Source: Pseudomonas sp. G34 (GTDB lineage: Bacteria > Pseudomonadota > Gammaproteobacteria > Pseudomonadales > Pseudomonadaceae). From it: 64,000 nt of DNA. Location: positions 186,001 through 250,000 of the forward strand of contig NZ_JAVHZV010000030.1 of NCBI RefSeq assembly GCF_031119625.1. The letters are read 5' to 3'. Under the pieces are notes generated by a model, which worked only from the letters and a program-made list of their open reading frames with translations, searched no databases and was not told where the DNA came from. Below, piece by piece: positions 44,041 through 53,140 of this stretch (its first letter is position 1; each line of letters begins with the position of its first letter). A program made the translations under genes and the position numbers.

Positions 44041-44773
44041 GAACGCTTCGATGCACCGCGCCGCGGCCACCTATGTCGAGGAAACCGGCTTTGGTTTCTG
44101 GTTCCTGCGCAGCCACGTGTGGCAGCACCATGTGCTGCGCGTGGCCATCGACGACCTGCAGACACTGATTGACGGCCCGCTGCCGGCCGCGCCGGTGCTG
44201 CTCGATGCCGGCTGCGGCCAGGGCAAGTCGTTCGGCCTGCTGCAGCGGGCGTTTCAGCCGGCGCGCATCATCGGCCTGGATGCCGACCCGCACAGCCTCG
44301 ATTGCTCAGGTGCCGAAGCCCAGCGCCTGGGCCTGGACGTCGAGCTGATCGCCAGCGACTGCGCGGCGATCGGGCTGCCCGACGCCAGCGTGGATATGCT
44401 TTTCTGCCACCAGACCTTCCACCATCTGGTCGAGCAGCAGCAGGCGCTGGCCGAGTTCTGGCGGGTGCTCAAGCCCGGCGGCCTGCTGCTGTTCGCCGAG
44501 TCGACCAAGTACTACATCGACACCTGGGTGATCCGCTGGCTGTTCCGCCACCCGATGGAGGTGCAGAAGAGCGCCGACGAATACCTCGCTATGCTGCGCC
44601 AGCAAGGCTTCGAGTTCAGCGCGCGCAACGTTTCCTACCCGTACCTGTGGTGGAGCCGCTCGCAAGACTTCGGCCTGCTGGAGCGCTGGGGCATCCGCAA
44701 GGCCAAGCCGTTTGGCCAGCGCAACGAAACCCTGGTCAACGCCGCGGTGCGCAAACCCCTGGAGCCTGCATGA
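44033..44773 (+). CDS. Class I SAM-dependent methyltransferase
   Basis: 246 residues; Rossmann SAM site VLLDAGCGQGKSFG (residues 55-68), then GLDADPHSLD and LKPGGLLLFAEST. Probably methylates the aryl ring or phenol of the polyene (E. coli aryl polyene carries a ring methyl). GTG 44033 with GGAG ten bases upstream is chosen; ATG 44051 is the alternative. Overlaps the flavoprotein end by 8 bases and the lipoprotein start by 4. Confidence 0.85.
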   Translation: MPENASMHRAAATYVEETGFGFWFLRSHVWQHHVLRVAIDDLQTLIDGPLPAAPVLLDAGCGQGKSFGLLQRAFQPARIIGLDADPHSLDCSGAEAQRLGLDVELIASDCAAIGLPDASVDMLFCHQTFHHLVEQQQALAEFWRVLKPGGLLLFAESTKYYIDTWVIRWLFRHPMEVQKSADEYLAMLRQQGFEFSARNVSYPYLWWSRSQDFGLLERWGIRKAKPFGQRNETLVNAAVRKPLEPA

Positions 44774-45249
44774 AACGCCTGCTGACCCTCGCCTGCATCC
44801 TGCTGCTGAGCGCCTGCGCCGCGCGCACGCCGCTGCCCACCGCCTCGCCACGCCTGGCGCAGCCGCTGCCGATGTCGCTGCAGGTGAGCACCGCCGATGG
44901 CCAGGACTGGCTGCTGGTGATCCAGGCCGAAGGCACCGCCCTGCGCTGGTCGCTGTTCGACCCGCTCGGCGTGCCGCTGGCCCGGCAATCGCTGGCCGAT
45001 GGGACCTGGCACAATGACGGCCTGCTGCCGCCCAATGCCGCCGCCCGCGAGCTGTTCGCCGCCCTGCTGTTCGCCCTCACGCCAGATGATCAACTGGCGG
45101 GCAGCTATGCTGGCGAACACTGGCGCCAGGGCGCCGAGGGGCGCCAGCTGGCGCCCGACTGGCGGATCCGCTACGGCGCCGGGCAAGCCATCGAACTGAG
45201 CAACGCCACGCAGCAGTACCGCGTGCGCCCGCTGGAGACGCAACCATGA
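44770..45249 (+). CDS. DUF3261-type lipoprotein
   Basis: 159 residues; lipoprotein signal with lipobox LLSAC (Cys about residue 17). The mature part is a beta-rich domain (LSLFDPLGVPLARQS-like segment, RWSLFDPLGVPLARQ) of the DUF3261 type seen in aryl polyene loci. The residue after Cys is Ala, so outer-membrane sorting is expected. It may receive the pigment lipid at the outer membrane, as LolB does for lipoproteins. Overlaps both neighbours by four bases. Confidence 0.8.
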   Translation: MKRLLTLACILLLSACAARTPLPTASPRLAQPLPMSLQVSTADGQDWLLVIQAEGTALRWSLFDPLGVPLARQSLADGTWHNDGLLPPNAAARELFAALLFALTPDDQLAGSYAGEHWRQGAEGRQLAPDWRIRYGAGQAIELSNATQQYRVRPLETQP

Positions 45250-46439
45250 TCGCTCGACTCGACGCCCTCGGCGTGATCTGCGCCCTCGGCCAAGGCAAGC
45301 AGGCGGTCGCCGACGCCCTGTTCGCCGGCGACACCAGCGGCATGCGCCGCCAGGAGGGCTGGATCCCCGAACGCGCCGTTACCGTCGGTGCCGTCGATGC
45401 GCCGCTGGCCGAGATGCCCGCTGGTTTCGAACACCTCGCCAGCCGCAACAATCGCCTGCTGCTGGCTGCCGCCCTGGAAATCCACGACGACATCCAGGCG
45501 GCCATCGCGAAATACGGCGCCAGCCGCATCGCCGTGGTGCTCGGCACCAGCACCTCGGGCATCGCCGAAGCCGGCGAACATATCGCCGAGTACGTGCACC
45601 ACGGCGAGCTGCCGGAGGCCTACCGCTACAGCCGCCAGGAAATCGCTGCGCCGGCCAGCTTCCTGGCCGACTGGCTGGGCCTCAGCGGGCCGGCCTATTG
45701 CCAGTCCACGGCCTGTACCTCCAGCGGCCGGGCCCTGCTCGCTGCCCAGCGCCTGCTGCGCATGGGCATTTGCGATGCGGTGCTGTGTGGCGGCGTGGAC
45801 AGCCTGTGCAAGCTGACCCTGAACGGCTTCGCCAGCCTGGAAGCGGTGTCCGACGAGCGCTGCAATCCGTTCTCGATGAACCGCCGTGGCATCAATATCG
45901 GCGAAGCCGCCGCGCTGTTCCTGATGACCCGCGCCGAACAGCGCCCCGGCATCGGCCTGCTCGGTGGCGGCGCGACCTCCGATGCCCACCATATTTCCGC
46001 ACCGCACCCCGAGGGCCTCGGCGCCCAGCAGGCGATGCGCAAGGCGCTGAGTGCCGCAGGCCTGGAGGCCGAGCAGATCGGCTACCTGAACCTGCACGGC
46101 ACCGCCACCACCCACAACGACGCCATGGAAAGCCTGGCGGTGCAGGCGCTGTTCCCGGCCGGCGTGGCCTGTTCGTCGAGCAAGCCGCTGACCGGCCATA
46201 CCCTGGGCGCCGCCGGCGCCCTGGAGGCGGCCTTCTGCTGGCTGACGCTGAGCGACTACAACACCGCCAATCGCCTGCCGCCGCACGTCTGGGATGGCCA
46301 GGCCGAGCCGCAGCTACCGCGGCTGAAGCTGGTCGGCGGGCAAGAACAGTTGCCGCCGGGCGAGCGGCGTTATCTGATGAGCAATTCGTTCGCCTTTGGC
46401 GGCAACAACATTTCATTAGTCCTGGGAGACCTGCCGTGA
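45246..46439 (+). CDS. Beta-ketoacyl-ACP synthase (ApeO-like)
   Basis: 397-residue ketosynthase I/II with the full Cys-His-His set: Cys157 in STACTSSGRA, His284 in NLHGTATTHND, Lys313 and His318 in KPLTGHTLGAAGA. Expected to elongate the polyene with malonyl-ACP, possibly with a chain-length-factor partner encoded in the cluster. The GTG of the following dehydratase overlaps its stop. Confidence 0.9.
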   Translation: MIARLDALGVICALGQGKQAVADALFAGDTSGMRRQEGWIPERAVTVGAVDAPLAEMPAGFEHLASRNNRLLLAAALEIHDDIQAAIAKYGASRIAVVLGTSTSGIAEAGEHIAEYVHHGELPEAYRYSRQEIAAPASFLADWLGLSGPAYCQSTACTSSGRALLAAQRLLRMGICDAVLCGGVDSLCKLTLNGFASLEAVSDERCNPFSMNRRGINIGEAAALFLMTRAEQRPGIGLLGGGATSDAHHISAPHPEGLGAQQAMRKALSAAGLEAEQIGYLNLHGTATTHNDAMESLAVQALFPAGVACSSSKPLTGHTLGAAGALEAAFCWLTLSDYNTANRLPPHVWDGQAEPQLPRLKLVGGQEQLPPGERRYLMSNSFAFGGNNISLVLGDLP

Positions 46440-46906
46440 GTGTCTGGCCCGTCGCCGAGCTGGTGCCCCACGCTGGCGACATGATTCTGATCGACGAGGT
46501 GCTGGGGTTCGGCGCCGAGCATATCGACACCCGCCTGGTGGTGCGCCCGGGCGGCCTGTTCAGCCAGGCCGACGGCAGCCTGCCGGCCATCGTCGGCATC
46601 GAGCTGATGGCCCAGAGCGTCGCCGCTTTCGCCGGCTGTCACGCCCGTGAACAAGGCCTGCCGGTGGAGCTGGGCTTCCTGCTCGGCACGCGCAACTACG
46701 GCTGCAACGTCGACCGTTTCCCAGCCGGCAGCACCCTGCTGATCCACGCCAACCGCTCCCTGCAGGACGACAACGGCATGTGCGTGTTCGAATGCCGCCT
46801 CGAAGGCCCGGGCATCCTGGTCGAGGCGCGGCTGAACGTATTCCAGCCCCGCGACGTGTCCACCTATATCCAAGAACCCCCACTCACTCAGGAGCCGTCC
46901 CAATGA
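46436..46906 (+). CDS. 3-hydroxyacyl-ACP dehydratase-like hotdog protein (ApeP-like)
   Basis: 156 residues, opening MSVWPVAELVPHAGDMILID with LVPHAGDM (residues 10-16) as the family signature including His12. In E. coli ApeP forms a dehydratase heterodimer with ApeI; the ApeI equivalent here is the C-terminal domain of the ligase fusion. GTG 46436 has GGGAG upstream and overlaps the ketosynthase stop. Confidence 0.83.
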   Translation: MSVWPVAELVPHAGDMILIDEVLGFGAEHIDTRLVVRPGGLFSQADGSLPAIVGIELMAQSVAAFAGCHAREQGLPVELGFLLGTRNYGCNVDRFPAGSTLLIHANRSLQDDNGMCVFECRLEGPGILVEARLNVFQPRDVSTYIQEPPLTQEPSQ

Positions 46907-47631
46907 GCGAGACCATTCTGGTCACCGGATCGAGCCGCGGTATCGGCCGTGCCATTGCCCTGCGCCTGGCCCGCGCCGGCTTCGATCTGGTGCTGCACTG
47001 CCGCTCGCGCCGCGACGAGGCCGAAGCGGTGCAGCGCGAGATCGCAGCCCTCGGCCAGCAGGCGCGCATCCTGCAGTTCGACGTCGCCGATCGCACCGCC
47101 TGCCGCAGCGCCCTGGAAGCCGACGTGGAAAGCCACGGCGCCTACTACGGCGTGGTGTGCAACGCCGGGCTGACCCGCGACGGCGCCTTCCCGGCACTCA
47201 GCGAGGACGACTGGGATGTGGTGCTGCGCACAAATCTGGATGGTTTCTACAACGTGCTGCATCCGCTGACGATGCCGATGGTGCGTCGCCGCAAGCCAGG
47301 GCGTATCGTCTGCATCACCTCGGTTTCCGGGCTGATCGGCAACCGCGGCCAGGTCAACTACAGTGCATCGAAGGCCGGCATCATCGGCGCGGCCAAGGCC
47401 CTGGCGATCGAGCTGGGCAAGCGCAAGATCACCGTCAACTGCGTGGCCCCGGGGCTGATCGATACCGAGATTCTCGACGAGCACGTGCCGCTCGAGGAGA
47501 TCCTCAAGATGATCCCCGCCGCGCGCATGGGCACCCCCGAGGAGGTGGCCGGCACGGTGAACTTTCTGATGTCCGAAGAGGCGGCCTACATTACCCGCCA
47601 GGTGATCGCCGTGAATGGCGGTCTGTGTTGA
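46903..47631 (+). CDS. 3-oxoacyl-ACP reductase FabG-like (ApeQ-like)
   Basis: 242-residue short-chain dehydrogenase. NAD(P) motif TGSSRGIG (8-15), NAG (87-89) and catalytic Ser140, Tyr153, Lys157 in ITSVSG and NYSASKAG. Length and motifs match FabG. Reduces the 3-oxo intermediates of the polyene. AGGAG precedes ATG 46903, which overlaps the dehydratase stop. Confidence 0.92.
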   Translation: MSETILVTGSSRGIGRAIALRLARAGFDLVLHCRSRRDEAEAVQREIAALGQQARILQFDVADRTACRSALEADVESHGAYYGVVCNAGLTRDGAFPALSEDDWDVVLRTNLDGFYNVLHPLTMPMVRRRKPGRIVCITSVSGLIGNRGQVNYSASKAGIIGAAKALAIELGKRKITVNCVAPGLIDTEILDEHVPLEEILKMIPAARMGTPEEVAGTVNFLMSEEAAYITRQVIAVNGGLC

Positions 47632-47647
47632 TCAAGAGTGAAGTGGC

Positions 47648-48874
47648 ATGAAGCGCGTAGTCGTTACCGGCATGGCCGGCATTACCTCCCTGGGCGACAG
47701 CTGGGACAGCATCGCGGCGAACTTCCGCGCCGACCGTAGCGGCATCCGGGTCATGCACGAGTGGGATCGTTTCAGCGAGCTGAACACCCGCCTGGGCGGC
47801 CCGGTCGACGACTTCGTCGTGCCAGCCCACTGGACCCGCAAGCAACTGCGCAGCATGGGCCGCGTGTCGCGCCTGTCGGTGTATGCCGCCGAGCGCGCCC
47901 TGGCCCATGCCGGCCTGCTGGATGACCACAGCATCAAGGACGGGCGCATGGGTGTGGCCTGTGGCTCGTCCACCGGTAGCACCGAGGAGATCAAGGCGTT
48001 CGGCAACATGCTGCTCAACTCGGTGGCCGACGGCCTCAACGCCAACTCGTACATCCGCATGATGCCGCACACCACGGCGGCCAATATCAGCATCTTCTTC
48101 GGCCTCACCGGCCGGCTGATCCCCACCTCCAGCGCCTGCACCAGCGGCAGCCAGGGCATCGGCTACGCCTACGAGGCGATCAAGTTCGGTCGCCTGCCGC
48201 TGATGCTCGCCGGCGGCGCCGAGGAGCTGTGCCCGACCGAGGCCATGGTCTTCGATGCGCTGTACGCCACCAGCCTGAAGAACGATGCACCGCACACCAG
48301 CCCGCGCCCCTACGACAGCGGCCGTGACGGCCTGGTGATCGGCGAGGGTGCCGGCATGCTGGTTCTCGAAGAGCTGGAACACGCCCTGGCACGCGGCGCC
48401 ACCATCCACGCCGAAATCGTCGGTTTCGGTTGCAACGCCGATGGCCAGCACGCCACCAAGCCGGTGCAGAGCACCATGCGCCGGGCCATGGAACTGGCCC
48501 TGGAAGATGCCGCGCTGACGCCGGAGGCCATTGGCTACGTCAATGGCCACGGCACTGCCACCGAACAGGGTGACGTCGCCGAAACCCAGGCCACCAGCAG
48601 CCTGTTCGGCCCACGCATGCCGATCAGCTCGCAGAAGAGCTACTTCGGCCACACCCTGGGTGCCTGCGGCGCGCTGGAATCCTGGTTCAGCATCGAGATG
48701 CTCAACCGCGACAGCTACGTGCACACCCTCAACCTGGATCACATCGACCCGGCCTGCGGCGAGCTGGACTACCTGCGCGGCGAATTCCGCGAAATGAGCA
48801 ACGAATACGTGATGAACAACAATTTCGCCTTTGGCGGGGTCAATACCTCCCTGGTATTTCGCCGCTGGCGCTGA
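47648..48874 (+). CDS. Beta-ketoacyl-ACP synthase (ApeR-like)
   Basis: 408-residue FabF-type ketosynthase. Cys164 in SSACTSGSQG, His301 in NGHGTATEQGD, Lys330 and His335 in KSYFGHTLGACGA. It is complete and probably active, differing from the first ketosynthase in length and N-terminus (VVVTGMAGITSLG). It follows the reductase by 16 bases and should be the last core enzyme of the first operon. Confidence 0.92.
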   Translation: MKRVVVTGMAGITSLGDSWDSIAANFRADRSGIRVMHEWDRFSELNTRLGGPVDDFVVPAHWTRKQLRSMGRVSRLSVYAAERALAHAGLLDDHSIKDGRMGVACGSSTGSTEEIKAFGNMLLNSVADGLNANSYIRMMPHTTAANISIFFGLTGRLIPTSSACTSGSQGIGYAYEAIKFGRLPLMLAGGAEELCPTEAMVFDALYATSLKNDAPHTSPRPYDSGRDGLVIGEGAGMLVLEELEHALARGATIHAEIVGFGCNADGQHATKPVQSTMRRAMELALEDAALTPEAIGYVNGHGTATEQGDVAETQATSSLFGPRMPISSQKSYFGHTLGACGALESWFSIEMLNRDSYVHTLNLDHIDPACGELDYLRGEFREMSNEYVMNNNFAFGGVNTSLVFRRWR

Positions 48875-48908
48875 CCGCTGAAACCTTCACTGACAAGGAC
48901 CATGGATG

Positions 48909-49310
48909 ATGTCTCGCTTCAATCGCTTCGCCCTGCTTGCCGTGCTGCTGCTGGGCATTACCGCCTGTACCTCGAAACCGGTGCTGAACATCTCCAGCAG
49001 CGTGCCACCGACTGCGGCCAAAAGTCAGGATGACATGCGCCGGGCGATCCTGACCGCCCTGCAACGCCGCCAGTGGACCGTCGAGCGTGCCGACCAGGGG
49101 CAGATCCTGGCTTCGATTACACGCCGCAGCCATGAGGCGCAAATCACCATTCCTTACACCGCGTCGAGTTACTCGATTCGCTATCGCGACAGCCACAATC
49201 TCGGTTATCGCGACGGCAAGATCCACCGTAACTACAACAAGTGGGTTCGTAACCTTGATCGCAGCATCCAGCAGGAACTGCGTAGCCCACCCCTTTCAAT
49301 GCCCCAGTGA
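48909..49310 (+). CDS. Small lipoprotein of unknown function
   Basis: 133 residues; lipobox LLGITACTS (Cys about residue 20). The mature domain has SSVPPTAAKSQDDMRRAILT and a Tyr/Arg-rich C-terminal half (YSIRYRDSHNLGYRD). ATG 48909 sits eight bases after AAGGA; ATG 48906 is also possible. It follows the ketosynthase by 34 bases and precedes another exported protein, so it is probably in the same transcript. Family not recognised. Confidence 0.75.
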   Translation: MSRFNRFALLAVLLLGITACTSKPVLNISSSVPPTAAKSQDDMRRAILTALQRRQWTVERADQGQILASITRRSHEAQITIPYTASSYSIRYRDSHNLGYRDGKIHRNYNKWVRNLDRSIQQELRSPPLSMPQ

Positions 49311-49328
49311 CACTCCAGGAGAAACCTG

Positions 49329-49769
49329 ATGAACGCGAAACGCTTGACCGCTGCTGCACTGCTTACCGCCGCCCTGCTGCCTGCCATCAGCCAGGCCCGT
49401 GACACCGCCCACTTCCTGGACTTCCAGTCGGTGGTCAACGAAGCCACCCAGGCCGGCCGCCTCGACGGCTCGGTGAAGTTCTACCTGAACAAGACCCCGG
49501 CCGGCGCCAAGATCATCAACGCCAACGTCACCACCAGCCAGAAGACCAACGCCTTCAACAAGACCGACGAAGAAGCCTGCCGCTGGGTACTGCAGTCGGC
49601 CCTGATCAAGCTGCAGAACTCGGCCAAGGCCGCCGGCGCCAACGCCGTGGTCGACCTGGCCAGCAACTACAAGAACAAGGAATACCGCGACAGCAGCAAG
49701 TTCGAATGCCACGCCGGCGCCATCATGGCCGGCGTTGCACTGAAGGGTAAGTACGCGAGCGTGAAGTAA
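49329..49769 (+). CDS. Exported protein of the family often mislabelled excinuclease ATPase subunit
   Basis: 146 residues with a signal peptide (to about residue 23, ...AISQA). The mature part has FLDFQSVVNEATQAGRLDGS (about 28-47), two Cys (EEACRW and KFECHAG) that could form a disulfide, and GANAVVDLASNYKNKEY. It contains no ATPase motif; the excinuclease label seen for relatives has no support here. Function unknown. AGGAGAAA precedes the ATG. Last rightward gene before a reverse-strand gene. Confidence 0.72.
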   Translation: MNAKRLTAAALLTAALLPAISQARDTAHFLDFQSVVNEATQAGRLDGSVKFYLNKTPAGAKIINANVTTSQKTNAFNKTDEEACRWVLQSALIKLQNSAKAAGANAVVDLASNYKNKEYRDSSKFECHAGAIMAGVALKGKYASVK

Positions 49770-49810
49770 GGCCGTGATGCGCCGCGGGCATCGCCTTGCG
49801 GCGCCTCAGC

Positions 49811-50365
49811 TCAGAAGATGAAGGGCACGAACATCCGGCTACGCGCCATGTAGTCGCGGTAGGCGTCGCCGAAATAGACCAGCGACTCGTGCTCCTCGCA
49901 ACGCGCGGCGAGCCACAGCAGCACACTGGCCGCCACGGCCAGGAGCATGACCAGAACACCCGGCTGCTTCCAGGCGATACCCCAGGCCAAGAGCAGCAGC
50001 GAACAGTACATCGGATGGCGGATGTAGCCGAAGATGCCGCTGGTGACCAGTTGCGAGGTGCGCTCGAAGGCGAACAGCTCGTCATCCTGGCGCTGCTCCG
50101 TGGCGCGGCCAAAGCGGCGCATCTGGTGTATGCCGGCGAACAGCACCACCAGCGAGGTGGTCAGCAACACCCAGGAAATCTGCTGATGCACGGCGGAGCG
50201 GTTCTCGAACCAGAACGGCGCGTTGAGCACCAGCATCACCAGCATCACTTCCCAGGCGAAGTAGCGGTAGAAACCATGGCTGCGCGGGTTGCCCAGCGAG
50301 CGCCAGGAGACCAGTGTCAGGGCGACACTCAGCCCCACGAAAACCACCAATTGCCAACCACCCAC
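49811..50365 (-). CDS. Isoprenylcysteine carboxyl methyltransferase (ICMT/PEMT)-family membrane protein
   Basis: About 184 residues with four to five hydrophobic segments and the C-terminal methyltransferase signature GIFGYIRHPMYCSLLLLAWG followed by EEHESLVYFGDAYRDYMAR. It should be an integral membrane SAM-dependent methyltransferase, substrate unknown. GTG 50365 is preferred because GGGGAG lies seven bases upstream; a TTG start at 50380 would overlap that site. It interrupts the rightward cluster genes and is only 58 bases from the divergent dehydratase-like gene. Confidence 0.8.
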   Translation of the reverse strand: MGGWQLVVFVGLSVALTLVSWRSLGNPRSHGFYRYFAWEVMLVMLVLNAPFWFENRSAVHQQISWVLLTTSLVVLFAGIHQMRRFGRATEQRQDDELFAFERTSQLVTSGIFGYIRHPMYCSLLLLAWGIAWKQPGVLVMLLAVAASVLLWLAARCEEHESLVYFGDAYRDYMARSRMFVPFIF

Positions 50366-50423
50366 TCGCTTGCTCCCCAATACCCTCTGTTACACTGCTG
50401 CGCTCGCACGCCAGACGCCCGCC

Positions 50424-50831
50424 ATGGATCGCACCCAACTGCACTCACTGCTGCCGCATCAGGGCCCGGCCCTCTGGCTGGACGCTGTGCTCGAGCACGA
50501 CACCAGCGGCATTCGCGGCCTGAGCAGCTGGCAGCACCTCAATGGCCTGGGCGAAAACGCCTCTGCCTGCCTGCTGTTCGAGGCGGCGGCCCAATTATGT
50601 GCCGCGCATGGTGCCTTATACGGCAATGACAGCGCCATCGAAATGGCCCTGGTCGGCAAACTCTCCCAGTTGCAGCTGCATTATCACCCCACCGAGCGTA
50701 ACGGCGCCCTGCTGGTCAGCGCGACCCAGGAAGCCCTGAGCCCGGCTGGCGCCCTCTACGGCTTCTGCGTGCACGAAGGCGGGCGCCTGCTGCTGGACGG
50801 CAAGCTGCTGTTGGTGCTCGTTCGTGCTTGA
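50424..50831 (+). CDS. ApeP-type dehydratase-like hotdog protein (second copy)
   Basis: 135 residues; SLLPHQGPALWLDAV (about residues 8-22) places a Pro-His-x-Gly motif with His12 exactly as in the ApeP-like protein encoded at 46436. Probably a second 3-hydroxyacyl-ACP dehydratase or a non-catalytic partner. First gene of the second rightward operon; it overlaps the ABC ATPase gene by 8 bases. Confidence 0.72.
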   Translation: MDRTQLHSLLPHQGPALWLDAVLEHDTSGIRGLSSWQHLNGLGENASACLLFEAAAQLCAAHGALYGNDSAIEMALVGKLSQLQLHYHPTERNGALLVSATQEALSPAGALYGFCVHEGGRLLLDGKLLLVLVRA

Positions 50832-51708
50832 GCTCAGCCACCTCGCCTACCGCTACCCTGGCGCCACGCAGCCGGCGTTGAACGGCATCGACCTGCAATT
50901 GCAGGCCGGCCAGTGCCTGGGCCTTTTAGGCAGCAACGGTGCCGGCAAGACCACCCTGCTGTCGCTGCTCAGCGGCGTGCTGCAGCCCCTGGATGGGCAG
51001 ATCGTCTGGCACATCGAGCGGCGCCTGGGCCTGGTGCCCCAGCAACTGGCTTTCTACGCCGGCCTGAAGGTGAAGGAAAACCTCGCGCTGTTCGCCGATC
51101 TCTACGGGCTGCGCGGCGCCGAGCGGCGCCACTGCATGGAGCGCTGCATCGCCACCACGGCGCTGCAGGACAAACTCGAGCGCCGCGCCGAGCGCCTCTC
51201 CGGCGGCGAACAGCGGCGCCTGAACTTCGCCATCGGTCTGTTGCAACCGGCCGAGCTGTATCTGTTCGACGAGGCCACCGTGGGCGTCGACGCCGCCAGC
51301 CGCCAACTGCTGCTCGACGCCGTGCAGCAACTGGTCGCCGAGGGCAAGGCGGTGATCTACACCAGCCACTACCTGGATGAAGTGGAACAGGTGGCCGATC
51401 GCATCCTGCTGCTGCACGAAGGCCGCGTGCAGCTGGATATCGACAAGCACCAGTTGCTCGGTGAGCAACCCGGGCTGTTTCTGGAATGGCCCGAGCAAGC
51501 CCCCGACGCCCTGCCAGCGCTACTCGCCGAACTGGGCCTGAACGCCGAGCACACGCCCAACGGCGTGCGTATCGCCACGCTGGACGTCGAACAGTTGCTG
51601 GCGATCACCCGTTTCATCGCCGCACAGCCGCAAACGCCGAGCCTGCTGCGCTTCGGCCGCCCGTCCCTGGAGCAGCTGTACCTGCGCCTCAACGGAGGCC
51701 GGCTATGA
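50824..51708 (+). CDS. ABC transporter ATP-binding protein
   Basis: 294 residues. Walker A GSNGAGKTT (about 38-46), signature LSGGEQRR (about 126-133), Walker B LYLFDEATVGVD and H-loop YTSHYLDE are complete. A C-terminal extension of about 80 residues follows, as in ABC-2 exporters. GTG start. With the permease encoded next it makes an ABC-2 exporter, probably for a lipid or the resorcinol-containing product, in addition to the MMPL system of the first operon. Confidence 0.9.
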   Translation: MLELSHLAYRYPGATQPALNGIDLQLQAGQCLGLLGSNGAGKTTLLSLLSGVLQPLDGQIVWHIERRLGLVPQQLAFYAGLKVKENLALFADLYGLRGAERRHCMERCIATTALQDKLERRAERLSGGEQRRLNFAIGLLQPAELYLFDEATVGVDAASRQLLLDAVQQLVAEGKAVIYTSHYLDEVEQVADRILLLHEGRVQLDIDKHQLLGEQPGLFLEWPEQAPDALPALLAELGLNAEHTPNGVRIATLDVEQLLAITRFIAAQPQTPSLLRFGRPSLEQLYLRLNGGRL

Positions 51709-52892
51709 GGCTGCGCGCCCTGGTTCGCAAGGAAACCCTCCTGCTGCTGCGCGACCCCCATGCGCTGGCCGTGCTGTTCCTCATGCCGACGCTGTTTCTG
51801 GTGATCATGGCCGGCGCCATGTCCAGCTACCTGCAGGATCGCCCACCGCCTTTGCAGTTGGTGCTGGAGGCACCGCAGCAGAGCGAGTCTAGCCGCTTCT
51901 TTCACGCTGCCCTGCAGGCGCAGTTGCCCGACAGCCAGTTGCGGGAAGACGGGCCCACTCAGATGGCGCGCGTCAGCCTACCCGCCGACTTCGACCAGCG
52001 CCTGCTGGACACTCCCCATCACGGCCCGGCACTGAGCTTTCCCGCGCAGTTCGACCGCCTGTCGCGCCAGCGCCTGCACGCTGCAGTGACCATCGCCCTG
52101 GCGCAGACCCGGCTACGCGCCTACCTGCAGGACAGCGGCGCGCTGCAAGAAGACCTGACGCCGGCCGAGCAGCTCGAACGGATCCAGCAACGCACCGAGA
52201 GCCGTATCGACGAGAGGGAGCGCCTGGCCAGCGGCGACCTGAGCGCCCAGGCCAACGCCACGCAGATGAGCGTGCCGGCCTGGCTGATCTTCGGCATGTT
52301 CTTCGTGGTGCTGCCGATGGCCGGCAGCTTCCAGCGCGAGCAACAGAGTGGCGCGCTGTTGCGTTTTCGCTGCCTGGGCCTGGGGCTCGGCACCCTGGCG
52401 GCGAGCAAGATGCTGCCCTACCTGGCCATCAACCTGGTGCAGTTCGTGGTGCTGCTGAGCATCGGCGTGTACGGTTTGCCGCTGGTCGGCCTGCCCGCAC
52501 TGGCGCTCAATGGCAGCCTGCCCGCTTATGCCCTGCTGGCCGCCAGCATCGCCCTGGCCACCAGCAGCCTGGGCCTGTTGCTGGCCGCATTGGCGCGCAG
52601 TAGTGAACAAGCCCTATTGCTTGGCGGCGGGATCAATATCATCCTCGCAGCCATTGGCGGCATCATGGTGCCCAAGAGCGTGATGCCCGAGGCCATGCGC
52701 CAACTGGCCGAGGTATCACCGATGAGCTGGGCACTGGACGCCTTCCTCAGCCTGCTGGTGGGCCACGGCTCACTGAACGAAGTAGCCCCCGGCTGCGCTC
52801 GCCTGCTGCTGTTCGCAGCGGTGGCCGGCATCAGCGGCTTGTTCCTGTTCCACAAACGAGTACAGCAAACGCAATGGACCACACACTACTAG
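51705..52892 (+). CDS. ABC-2 type transporter permease
   Basis: 395 residues. One N-terminal hydrophobic segment (about 20-38), a periplasmic domain of about 160 residues, then five segments from about residue 192 to the end (including WLIFGMFFVVLPMAGSF and IILAAIGGIMVPKSVMP). This is the YhhJ/NatB-like ABC-2 layout. CGGAGG precedes ATG 51705, which overlaps the ATPase stop. The end overlaps the ACP gene by 19 bases. Confidence 0.87.
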   Translation: MRLRALVRKETLLLLRDPHALAVLFLMPTLFLVIMAGAMSSYLQDRPPPLQLVLEAPQQSESSRFFHAALQAQLPDSQLREDGPTQMARVSLPADFDQRLLDTPHHGPALSFPAQFDRLSRQRLHAAVTIALAQTRLRAYLQDSGALQEDLTPAEQLERIQQRTESRIDERERLASGDLSAQANATQMSVPAWLIFGMFFVVLPMAGSFQREQQSGALLRFRCLGLGLGTLAASKMLPYLAINLVQFVVLLSIGVYGLPLVGLPALALNGSLPAYALLAASIALATSSLGLLLAALARSSEQALLLGGGINIILAAIGGIMVPKSVMPEAMRQLAEVSPMSWALDAFLSLLVGHGSLNEVAPGCARLLLFAAVAGISGLFLFHKRVQQTQWTTHY

Positions 52893-53140
52893 AAGAAAAG
52901 CTCAAGCAATTGCTGATTCGCGAGTGCGACAAGGAAGACGATATCGACTGGCAAAGCATCGACGACGACGAGCCGCTGTTCGGCCAGCAGAGCCGCATCC
53001 AGATGGACAGCCTGGATGCCTTGCAGGTCTCCCTGGCGCTGCAGCAGCACTATGGCGTGCGTATCGAAGGCGCCAAGGACGGCCGTCGTATTCTCAACAG
53101 CATCGCCAGTATCGCGGCCTTCATCAGGCAACAGCAGTGA
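52874..53140 (+). CDS. Acyl carrier protein (third of cluster)
   Basis: 88-residue ACP with MDSLDALQV, Ser46 as the phosphopantetheine site. It is close to a ketosynthase and could be the DarC-equivalent ACP for the dialkylresorcinol branch or a carrier for a separate chain. Coupled to both neighbours by overlaps. Confidence 0.9.
   Translation: MDHTLLEEKLKQLLIRECDKEDDIDWQSIDDDEPLFGQQSRIQMDSLDALQVSLALQQHYGVRIEGAKDGRRILNSIASIAAFIRQQQ

Noticed and set aside
49329..49769. DNA repair role (excinuclease subunit) for the 146-residue protein
   Set aside because: It has a signal peptide and two Cys but no Walker motifs; the label in databases is not supported by the sequence.
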